Assembly (NCBI GenBank): GCA_035552655.1
Contig: DASZLD010000035.1
Location: 1-26,248 of the forward strand
Direction: 5' to 3'
Source: DASXMT01 sp035552655
GTDB taxonomy: Bacteria > Actinomycetota > Acidimicrobiia > Acidimicrobiales > RAAP-2
Length of the DNA stretch: 26,248 bases
The position numbers and the translations under genes were made by a program. Under the pieces are notes generated by a model that saw nothing but the letters and a program-made list of their open reading frames with translations, ran no database searches and had not been told where the DNA came from. Numbering within the stretch: the stretch's first letter is position 1; every line of letters begins with the position of its first letter. This document shows positions 7,788-14,037 of the stretch, one piece after another.

Positions 7788-7793
7788 CCCCCC
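7778..7793 (+). terminator. Perfect 16-bp palindrome enclosing the pncB stop codon
   Basis: GGGGGG (7778-7783), TTAA (7784-7787), CCCCCC (7788-7793) form a perfect dyad whose centre contains the stop TAA 7785-7787. It could act as a U-less terminator hairpin with a 4-base loop, or slow ribosomes at termination. Confidence 0.4.
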
Positions 7794-7815
7794 GGCCCAG
7801 ATGGGTGGTGACCCC

Positions 7816-7841
7816 ATTCCGTACTCAGGGCCTATTCCGTA
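7816..7841 (+). promoter_or_regulatory. 8-bp direct repeat upstream of the ABC operon
   Basis: ATTCCGTA occurs at 7816-7823 and again at 7834-7841, 18 bp apart, in the 101-bp gap before the ABC transporter genes. Same-face direct repeats near a promoter can be activator half-sites, but no regulator gene is adjacent and chance is possible. Confidence 0.25.
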
Positions 7842-7888
7842 GCGTGATCGGAGAGACATCAGACCCGACAACGCTGCGAGGAGATTCG

Positions 7889-8854
7889 ATGATCGAAGCC
7901 CGTGGTCTCACCAAACGATACGGAAAGACGACGGCGGTGGACGACCTCACCTTCGAGGTCCGCCCGGGACAGGTGACCGGCTTCTTGGGGCCCAACGGCT
8001 CGGGCAAGTCGACCACCATGCGCATGATCATGGGGTTGGACGCCCCCGACGCCGGGAGCGTGCGGATCAACGGTCGCGCCTACGGTGATCTGGCCTGGCC
8101 GCTCCGGGAGGTGGGTGCCCTGCTCGAGGCCAAGGCCTTCCACCCCGGCCGCAGCGCCGCGCACCATCTCACTGCGCTGGCTCAGACCAATGCCATCCCC
8201 TCCGCTCGGGTAGACGAGGTGATCGAGCTGGTCGGACTGGGAAGCGTGGCCCACCGACGCGCCGGGAAGTTCTCCTTGGGTATGGGGCAACGGCTGGGTA
8301 TGGCCAGCGCCCTGCTGGGGGATCCCGGTGTGCTCCTGTTCGACGAGCCCATCAACGGGTTGGACCCCGAGGGGATCCGATGGGTTCGGAACCTTCTGAA
8401 GGGACTGGCCGGCGAGGGTCGCACCGTCTTCGTGTCCAGCCACCTGATGAGCGAGATGGCTCTCACCGCCGACCACCTGGTGGTCATCGGTCGAGGAGCA
8501 ATGATCGCCGAGATGCCGGTGGCCACCTTCATCGCTCAGAGCTCCCAGCACTTCGTGCGGGTGCGCGGTCCCCAGTTGGCCGGTCTCATCCCTGTCCTGC
8601 AAGGTGCGGGGGCCACCGTGGCCCGCGACGACGATGGTGCGTTGTCGGTGGTGGGCTTGGAGCCGAGCACCATCGGTGATCTGGCCGGCGCCCATCAGGT
8701 GGTGCTGCACGAGCTGTCGCTCCAGGCGGCCTCCCTGGAGGAGGCGTTCATGGAGCTGACCCACGACAGCGTGGAATACCGGGGCGACGCCCCGCCACTG
8801 CCGAGGGGATCACGTGATCCCCGCCGTTCCGCAGAGAAAGTGAGAAGCGCGTGA
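7889..8854 (+). CDS. ABC transporter ATP-binding protein (ABC-2/BcrA type)
   Basis: The 321-residue cytosolic ATPase powers the permease encoded next. It shows Walker A GPNGSGKST at 34-42, the signature loop in the variant form SLGMGQRL (129-136) usual for bacitracin/lantibiotic-resistance-type exporters, and Walker B VLLFDEPINGLDPEG (148-162). FVSSHLMSEM provides the H-loop. The C-terminal 100 residues are the regulatory extension typical of these subunits. Upstream in-frame codons from 7805 are unlikely: GAGGAG at 7878-7883 is 5 bases from ATG 7889, and the conserved MIEARGLTKRYG starts there. The stop overlaps the permease start (GTGA, 8851-8854), so translation is coupled. Related pairs export peptide antibiotics or lipids, but the substrate is unknown here. 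Confidence 0.92.
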   Translation: MIEARGLTKRYGKTTAVDDLTFEVRPGQVTGFLGPNGSGKSTTMRMIMGLDAPDAGSVRINGRAYGDLAWPLREVGALLEAKAFHPGRSAAHHLTALAQTNAIPSARVDEVIELVGLGSVAHRRAGKFSLGMGQRLGMASALLGDPGVLLFDEPINGLDPEGIRWVRNLLKGLAGEGRTVFVSSHLMSEMALTADHLVVIGRGAMIAEMPVATFIAQSSQHFVRVRGPQLAGLIPVLQGAGATVARDDDGALSVVGLEPSTIGDLAGAHQVVLHELSLQAASLEEAFMELTHDSVEYRGDAPPLPRGSRDPRRSAEKVRSA

Positions 8855-9666
8855 CCACCACCGTTGCCACCCTGAAGAGGCCCGAGGGCCACTACCGCGC
8901 CTCAGGCTCGTTCCGCTCGGAGTGGACGAAGCTCTACACCGTGCGCTCCACCGTGTGGACGTTGGTCACCCTGGTGGTGGCCAGCATCGGGGTGAGCATC
9001 CTCGCCTGCGCCGAGACCGCCTCCCACTGGGCCACGTTGTCGGCGGCCGACAAGGTCGGCTATGACCCCACCAACCTCAGCCTGTCCGGCTTCGCCCTCG
9101 GTCAGCTTGCCATCGGCGTCCTCGGAGTGCTGATCATCACGGCCGAGTACTCCACCGGCACCATTCGAGCCACGCTGGCCGCAGTGCCCAATCGGCCCTT
9201 GGTGCTGGCCACCAAAGCCGCCGTGTTCGGTGTTGTCGCCTTGTTGGTGGGGGAAGCGCTCTCGTTCATCATGTTCCTGTCCGGTCAGTCGCTACTGTCC
9301 GGCCGGGCCCCCGACGCCACCCTGGGCCAGCCCGGTGTGCTGGGGGCGGTAGTGCTGGCCGGCGTGTACGTGGCCGGTCTTGGCCTGGTGGCCCTGGGGC
9401 TGGGTGCCATCATCCGCCACACCGCCGGGGCCATCAGCGCCCTGGTCGGGCTGCTGTTCATCGTGCCGCTGATCCTGAAGGCACTGCCCCAGTCGATCGA
9501 CAATTCATTGAGCCAGTACTTCCCCAGCGAGGTGGGCTCGGCCATGGGCAGCGTCCATCAACAGGCCCATACCCTGTCGCCCCTGGCCGCGTCGGCGGTG
9601 CTGTGCGCCTACGTGGCCGTGGCTCTGGGCATCGGCGGGTGGTTGATGGTCAGGAGGGACGCCTGA
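8851..9666 (+). CDS. ABC-2 type transporter permease
   Basis: The 271-residue membrane subunit pairs with the upstream ATPase, whose stop codon it overlaps by four bases (GTG start). After a cytoplasmic SEWTKLYTVRSTVWTL helix, a hallmark of ABC-2 permeases, come about six hydrophobic segments. The second region FALGQLAIGVLGVLIITAEY leads into STGTIRATLAAVPNRPLVL, the coupling loop between helices 2 and 3 that is strongly conserved in BcrB/NatB-like exporters. The end (GGWLMVRRDA) is normal. The operon carries no sensor kinase or regulator, so a role in antibiotic self-protection cannot be claimed. A small hairpin containing the stop codon (9663-9683) probably ends the transcript. Confidence 0.87.
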   Translation: MTTTVATLKRPEGHYRASGSFRSEWTKLYTVRSTVWTLVTLVVASIGVSILACAETASHWATLSAADKVGYDPTNLSLSGFALGQLAIGVLGVLIITAEYSTGTIRATLAAVPNRPLVLATKAAVFGVVALLVGEALSFIMFLSGQSLLSGRAPDATLGQPGVLGAVVLAGVYVAGLGLVALGLGAIIRHTAGAISALVGLLFIVPLILKALPQSIDNSLSQYFPSEVGSAMGSVHQQAHTLSPLAASAVLCAYVAVALGIGGWLMVRRDA

Positions 9667-9683
9667 CCGGGTAGGCAGGTCAG
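9663..9683. terminator. Hairpin shared by two convergent stop codons
   Basis: CTGACC (9663-9668) pairs with GGTCAG (9678-9683) around a 9-base loop. The permease TGA (9664-9666) is in one arm and the complement of the next gene's stop (9680-9682) in the other, so one dyad covers both gene ends. Confidence 0.4.
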
Positions 9684-10477
9684 CGCATCGGCACCAGCGA
9701 CTGCAAGGCCACGTTCATCGTTTCCGAGTAGCGAATGGATCCGAGGGGGCCCGACGCCTGGGTGATCGACGCCGTCTCCCGTTGGCGCAGGATCAACCCG
9801 TCGGTCGGCGCGATCCACACGTCGGTGGGGCAGACGCCGTGTTCTGAGCCCGAGAAGTACATGGTGAACCGGGTATGGATGGCCGCCACCGACTGAGTGC
9901 CCACCGTCACGGGGGCCGAACCGATGACCCGGCCCTTCACCGTCACTACCGAGCGACCCTGGTGGCACGAGCTCGACCATCGTTGGCCGACGCGGGGATG
10001 GGCGGGGACGATGAACGTGTCCTTGGGGCAGTCCACCACCGTGGTGCTGGAGACGGCGGCAATCTGCTCGGTGGTGGTGGCCGAGCTGAGGGAGAGCGCC
10101 CCATCGGGCTGCGAGCACTCGACGATCTGTTCGACGTGCTGTTGCAGGCCTTGCCACTGCACGGTGGCGCAGGTTCCCTCGGTCACGATCATGTTGGTCA
10201 GGGGCGGGAACGCCCGGTGGATACCGGCCAGGCTCAACTGCTCATCGCCGCTGGTCCGGTACTGGTAGACGCCGGGCTGGGGCAGGCCGGCTTCGGCCAC
10301 GTCCCCGGTGCCCCCTTGATTGCGGTAGAGCCGGAGTGCGTCGCGCAGGTCCACCGGGTTACCCACACTGCGCAAGACGACGAACCAAAAGCTCACCGCC
10401 CCCGCCGCCAACAGGACCACAATGGTGGGGACGATCACCCACCAGCGGTGATCATTGGTCCAGGTCAATGGAGCCAC
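9680..10477 (-). CDS. Membrane-anchored extracytoplasmic protein of unknown function
   Basis: I do not recognise a specific family with confidence. The 265-residue product has one N-terminal membrane helix (about 13-35, VIVPTIVVLLAAGAVSFWFV) after a short cytoplasmic tail, and a roughly 230-residue exported part rich in beta-type sequence. It contains PGVYQYRTSGDEQLSLAGIH near 68-87 and five cysteines (103, 121, 150, 171, 216), suggesting disulfides. This architecture resembles surface proteins found in many actinobacteria, loosely like PorA/DUF3068-type proteins, but that is impression only. I chose the GTG complementary to 10475-10477 because GGGGAGG lies 5 bases upstream; a TTG at 10538-10540 would add 21 residues without membrane character. 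It lies 74 bp after the purine phosphorylase gene on the same strand. Confidence 0.75.
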   Translation of the reverse strand: MAPLTWTNDHRWWVIVPTIVVLLAAGAVSFWFVVLRSVGNPVDLRDALRLYRNQGGTGDVAEAGLPQPGVYQYRTSGDEQLSLAGIHRAFPPLTNMIVTEGTCATVQWQGLQQHVEQIVECSQPDGALSLSSATTTEQIAAVSSTTVVDCPKDTFIVPAHPRVGQRWSSSCHQGRSVVTVKGRVIGSAPVTVGTQSVAAIHTRFTMYFSGSEHGVCPTDVWIAPTDGLILRQRETASITQASGPLGSIRYSETMNVALQSLVPMR

Positions 10478-10551
10478 GGCAACCTCCCCAGAGAAACGCC
10501 TCGGCGCTCGCTGTCCGATCCGTAGCCCACATTGTGGCAAACAAACGCGGC

Positions 10552-11424
10552 CTAGGGCCGGCGCACCTCGAGGTCCGGATGATCAAGCAGGGCCCGGAGC
10601 AGGCGGCCCACCTCGGGAGCACCGGTCGCCCCGGCCCGTCGGATGTCCTCGACCGTGACCCGAGGGGCGAGCCCTGCGGCCAGATTGGAGACCAAGGACA
10701 GTCCCAGCACTTCGGCACCGACATGCACGGCGGCCAGGGCCTCCAGCGCGGTCGACATCCCGACCAGGTCGGCCCCCATCGAGCGCAGCATCCGGATTTC
10801 GGCCGGTGTCTCGAATTGCGGCCCGAGCACCTGGGCGTAGACGCCCTCGCTGACGCTCGGATCGAGGCTGCGGACCAGCGCCCGCAGGCGGGGCGACCAG
10901 ATCGCCGTCTGGTCCACGAACGGGGTGGAGCCGCCGCCACCGGCGGGAAGTCCGATCAAGGGTGACTGGCCGGTGAAGTTGATGTGGTCGGAGACGGCCA
11001 CGATCGACCCCGATCCCCGAGCAGGGTCGAGGCTGCCCGAGGAGTTGGTGAGGATGATGGCCTGACAGCCAGAGGCCACCGCGATGCGGACAGCGTGGAC
11101 CGACTCGGGCGCGCTCCGACCTTCGTAGAGATGGACCCGTCCCCTGAACACCAGCACGTGACGCCGGCCCACCGGCACCGAGGTCACTTCTCCGTAGTGG
11201 CCTCGCACCGTCGGCGTAGCCAAACCGGGGAGGTGGGCATAGCTGCAGGTGCCCGCGGGCTCACCCAGTGCTTCCCGGGCGCCGTCCAACCCGGTCCCCA
11301 GCACGATGGCGAGCTGATGGCGCGACACCCCGGTTTCTCCGGCCAGCACCGCCGCCGCCTCGTCCGCTTGGGCCAGCGGATCGGGGCCGGCTCCCCCATG
11401 GTCGACAAGATGGGTGCCGGGCAT
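10552..11424 (-). CDS. Purine nucleoside phosphorylase, trimeric class
   Basis: The 290-residue cytosolic enzyme cleaves inosine/guanosine (or related purine nucleosides) with phosphate to give base and ribose-1-phosphate. NP-I family marks are IVLGTGLDGA near residue 37 (phosphate loop, with T for the usual S), RGRVHLYEGRSAPESVHAVR (phosphate and ribose contacts), TNSSGSLDP, and LGPQFETPAEIRMLRSMGAD followed by LVGMSTALEA, where the FETPAE glutamate contacts the purine. LSLVSNLAAGL supplies the base-binding Asn. This set fits the trimeric, low-molecular-mass PNP class; 5'-methylthioadenosine phosphorylases are the main alternative. The start ATG (complement 11422-11424) leaves 56 bp from the glycosylase stop. 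The order glycosylase-PNP could couple alkylated-base removal to purine salvage, but this is only positional inference. Confidence 0.88.
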   Translation of the reverse strand: MPGTHLVDHGGAGPDPLAQADEAAAVLAGETGVSRHQLAIVLGTGLDGAREALGEPAGTCSYAHLPGLATPTVRGHYGEVTSVPVGRRHVLVFRGRVHLYEGRSAPESVHAVRIAVASGCQAIILTNSSGSLDPARGSGSIVAVSDHINFTGQSPLIGLPAGGGGSTPFVDQTAIWSPRLRALVRSLDPSVSEGVYAQVLGPQFETPAEIRMLRSMGADLVGMSTALEALAAVHVGAEVLGLSLVSNLAAGLAPRVTVEDIRRAGATGAPEVGRLLRALLDHPDLEVRRP

Positions 11425-11480
11425 GGATGGCACCCTATCCAGCTCGCACCGCACCGTCCGGCACCGGCGGGCCCGGCCCG

Positions 11481-12113
11481 TCAGCGCTGCTTGTTCGTCC
11501 GTTTCTTCGGTTTCTGCTTCGGCAGGTCGGGATCGACCAGCTCCCCATAGCGAAAACAACTGGTGAGATGGTCGTTGACCAAGCCCACCGCTTGAAGGTG
11601 GGCGTAACAGACGGTGGGACCGATGAAACGGAAGCCGCGCGAGCGGAGGTCGGCACTGACCCGGTCGGACAGCGGCGTGGTGGCCGGCAGCCTCGCGGTC
11701 GATCGCCATCGGTTGACGATCGGCTGGCCATCGACGAAGTTCCATAAGTAGTCGTCGAAGCTCCCCCACTCTTCCTGGACGGCCAGGAATGCTTTGGCGT
11801 TTCCCACCACGGACTCGACCTTGAGCCGGTTCCGGATGATCGAGGCATCGCCCAGGAGCTTCTCGATGCGGCGCGGTGTGAACCGGGCCACCACCTCCGG
11901 GTCGAAGTCGGCGAAGGCCCTGCGGTAGCCGTCGCGCCGCTTCAGGATGGTCAGCCAGCTGAGACCGGCCTGGGCCCCCTCGAGGACGAGGAACTCGAAG
12001 TGGGTACGGTCCTGGTGGACCGGTACTCCCCACTCCTCGTCGTGGTAGGGGACGAGCCATGGTCCTGTGGCCCAGGAGCAACGCTCCCGGCCGTCGTCCT
12101 CCTCCACCGTCAT
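11481..12113 (-). CDS. tag: DNA-3-methyladenine glycosylase I
   Basis: The 210-residue base-excision repair enzyme removes 3-methyladenine from alkylated DNA. RCSWATGPWLVPYHDEEWGV at 11-30 is the Tag N-terminus, and FLVLEGAQAGLSWLTILKRR (41-60) carries the conserved base-recognition glutamate. The zinc site is complete: C12 and H24 at the N-terminus, H182 and C186 (NDHLTSC) near the end, matching the Cys-His-His-Cys site of E. coli Tag. FRFIGPTVCYAHLQAVGLVN is the other diagnostic block. A Lys-rich tail (199-210) may aid DNA binding. The start ATG complements 12111-12113. It is divergent from the acyl-CoA ligase across a 136-bp gap and likely heads a minus-strand transcript continuing into PNP. 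Confidence 0.94.
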   Translation of the reverse strand: MTVEEDDGRERCSWATGPWLVPYHDEEWGVPVHQDRTHFEFLVLEGAQAGLSWLTILKRRDGYRRAFADFDPEVVARFTPRRIEKLLGDASIIRNRLKVESVVGNAKAFLAVQEEWGSFDDYLWNFVDGQPIVNRWRSTARLPATTPLSDRVSADLRSRGFRFIGPTVCYAHLQAVGLVNDHLTSCFRYGELVDPDLPKQKPKKRTNKQR

Positions 12114-12132
12114 GCTCGGATGGTACTCGGGT

Positions 12133-12148
12133 GGTGCGTGATCGCACC
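12133..12148. promoter_or_regulatory. Palindromic dyad between divergent tag and acyl-CoA ligase genes
   Basis: GGTGCG (12133-12138), TGAT, CGCACC (12143-12148) is a perfect 6-bp inverted repeat in the intergenic region, 20 bp from the tag start. Position and symmetry suit a repressor operator. No regulator is adjacent, so the binding factor is unknown. Confidence 0.35.
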
Positions 12149-12249
12149 TGGCAGACTGGCGTCACCGCCCGGTCGAATCAGGGATCCGACTGACGCGGCA
12201 CGCCGGATGGGACGGATGCCCCCGGTGGACGACAACAAGAGGAGCTGCA

Positions 12250-13842
12250 GTGGACGCCCAGCAGGTAAGCGAGTTCCAGTTCGCGGGCCAGGACATCCCG
12301 GGCCTCCTGGCCCACTGGGCCGAGGCCAAGCCGGACCACCCCTTCCTGGTGTGGGAGCCCCGCACGGGGACGGGAAGACAGTGGACCTATCGACAGTTCC
12401 ACCAGGACGTGCGCTCCCTGGCCGCCGGGTTGCACGCTCGGGGCGTGGCCACCGGCGATCGGATCCTGATCCATGCCGAGAACTGCCCGGAAATGGTCTT
12501 GGCCTGGTACGCCTGTGCCGAGCTGGGAGCGGTGGGCGTCACCACCAACACCCGGAGCGTGGGCGCGGAGATCACGTACTTCGCCGAGCACACCGGCTGT
12601 GTGGGTGCCATCACCCAGCCCCAGTTCGCCACCCTGGTGGCCGAGAGCGCGCCCGGCCTGGCCTGGGTCGTGGTCACCGAGGACAACGGTGGCGACCCGG
12701 CCCCGGCCGAGCAGCAAAGCCATGGTCAGGGGGCGTTCGCCTCATTGTGGGCCGACGCCGAGTCGCTTCCAGTGCGGCCGGCCGAGCCCATGGCGCCAGC
12801 CGGGATCATGTTCACCTCGGGTACCACCTCTCGACCCAAAGCCGTGGTCCACACCCATGCCAACGCACTGTGGGCGGGCAGGGTGGGGCCCCAGACCATC
12901 GACATGGGAGGTGACGACACGTATTTGGTCTTCCTGCCCTTCTTTCACGTCAACGCCCAGAGCTGGAGCTTCTGGACCACCCTGGGCGTGGGCGGAACGG
13001 TCGTCCTCCAGCCCAAGTTCTCGTCCAGCCGGTTCTGGGACATCGTCATGACCCACGGGGTGACCCACCTGTCGCTGATCCCCTTCGTATTCAAGGCCAT
13101 CGCCGGTCAGCCCGTTCCCGACCACCGCCTGAAGGTGGGTGTCTTCGGCCTGATCGTGCCCGAGCTCCAGGCCATGCTCGGGTGCCGGGTGGCCCCGGCC
13201 TACGGCATGACCGAGACGGTCATCCACGCCACCGGGTCCAGTCCCTGGCAGCACTATCCCGTCCGATCCATGGGCAAGCCGACGCCGGGATACGAGTTCG
13301 TCATCGTGGACCCCGAGTCGGGTGCGCTCTGTGCCCACGGTGAGATCGGCGAGCTCTGGGTGCGCGGGACCCGAGGCATCCAGCTCTTCCTGGAGTACTA
13401 CGACAATCCCGAGGCCATGGCGGCGAGCTTCACCGAGGATGGCTGGTTCAAGACTGGCGACATGGTCAGGATCGGAGAGGAAGGCAATTTCTTCTACTGC
13501 GAACGGGACAAGGACGTGCTCAAGGTGGGCGGTGAGAACGTGTCGGCGCGGGAGATCGAGGATCTCTGTCGTCAGGTTCCCGGCGTCGCCGACATCGCAG
13601 TGGTGGGACGCTCCCACGACATGCTCGATGTGGTGCCGGTGGCCTTCGTCATCACCGGTAGCCCCGAAGTCGACGAGGGCGAACTGCAGAAGAAGATCAT
13701 CGAGCTCTGCTCGGCCAATCTGGCCGATTTCAAGGTCCCTCGAGCGGTGTACGTGGTTGACGACTTCCCCCGGGCCACGTTGGACAAGGTGGCCAAGAAC
13801 CAGCTGAGGGACATGGCCGACGCCATGCCCGATGACGGCTGA
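12250..13842 (+). CDS. Acyl-CoA synthetase / AMP-dependent acid:CoA ligase
   Basis: The 530-residue adenylate-forming ligase activates a carboxylic acid to its acyl-CoA via an acyl-AMP. All core motifs are in place: FTSGTTSRPKAVVHTHAN (A3, 188-205), LPFFHVNAQ (A4), AYGMTE (A5, 317-322), GWFKTGD (A7, 398-404), ERDKDVLKVGGENVSAREIE (A8, 418-437) and RATLDKVAKNQLR (A10) with the catalytic lysine probably K513. The sequence most resembles the CaiC-like/medium-chain 'ATP-dependent acyl-CoA ligase' group rather than long-chain FadD. GTG 12250 is supported by AAGAGGAG at 12237-12244, 5 bases upstream. It stands alone between divergent tag and the protease gene, so the substrate (fatty, aromatic or carnitine-like acid) is open. 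Confidence 0.9.
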   Translation: MDAQQVSEFQFAGQDIPGLLAHWAEAKPDHPFLVWEPRTGTGRQWTYRQFHQDVRSLAAGLHARGVATGDRILIHAENCPEMVLAWYACAELGAVGVTTNTRSVGAEITYFAEHTGCVGAITQPQFATLVAESAPGLAWVVVTEDNGGDPAPAEQQSHGQGAFASLWADAESLPVRPAEPMAPAGIMFTSGTTSRPKAVVHTHANALWAGRVGPQTIDMGGDDTYLVFLPFFHVNAQSWSFWTTLGVGGTVVLQPKFSSSRFWDIVMTHGVTHLSLIPFVFKAIAGQPVPDHRLKVGVFGLIVPELQAMLGCRVAPAYGMTETVIHATGSSPWQHYPVRSMGKPTPGYEFVIVDPESGALCAHGEIGELWVRGTRGIQLFLEYYDNPEAMAASFTEDGWFKTGDMVRIGEEGNFFYCERDKDVLKVGGENVSAREIEDLCRQVPGVADIAVVGRSHDMLDVVPVAFVITGSPEVDEGELQKKIIELCSANLADFKVPRAVYVVDDFPRATLDKVAKNQLRDMADAMPDDG

Positions 13843-13982
13843 CGCTGGGCCGGGCTGAGCGCCTGGCGCGCCGTGCCTGGCTGAGCGCCACCCCGGGCCC
13901 TCGCTCCCCGTCCCGGGTACCGCCGGATCGGGTGGTATCGGACGCACTGGAAATACATCGAAAAAGTACGGGAGGTCGGACC

Positions 13983-14030
13983 CTGTCAGTCGTTACCCCT
14001 GTGACGATAACGACTGACAGAAGGGGAGGA
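13983..14030 (+). promoter_or_regulatory. Perfect 13-bp leader hairpin abutting the protease ribosome binding site
   Basis: CTGTCAGTCGTTA (13983-13995) and its exact reverse complement TAACGACTGACAG (14008-14020) flank a 12-base segment. Two bases later comes the strong Shine-Dalgarno AGGGGAGGA (14022-14030), 7 bases before ATG 14038. Another dyad, GGTCGGACC (13974-13982), directly precedes the left arm. As RNA this is a stable leader stem-loop; as DNA it is a long symmetric operator. Loop bases CCCCT (13996-14000) are complementary to AGGGG of the Shine-Dalgarno. The remainder of the 195-bp gap after the ligase gene shows only an 11-bp direct repeat GGCTGAGCGCC (13853-13863, 13879-13889). 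Confidence 0.6.
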
Positions 14031-14037
14031 CCACCCA

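Noticed and set aside
8273..8293. Unusual ABC signature SLGMGQR as a defective ATPase
   Set aside because: This form is normal for BcrA/NatA-type exporters; Walker A, Walker B and H-loop are intact.
10552..12165. Fused 537-residue frame joining PNP to sequence opposite/over the tag gene
   Set aside because: The part above 11424 overlaps tag in another frame and is Arg/Pro/Gly-rich noise. PNP homology begins just after the ATG at 11424.
13996..14026. H-type pseudoknot between loop CCCCT and Shine-Dalgarno AGGGG
   Set aside because: Only one base links the 13-bp stem to the AGGGG strand, which cannot span the stem; at most the two pairings are alternatives.
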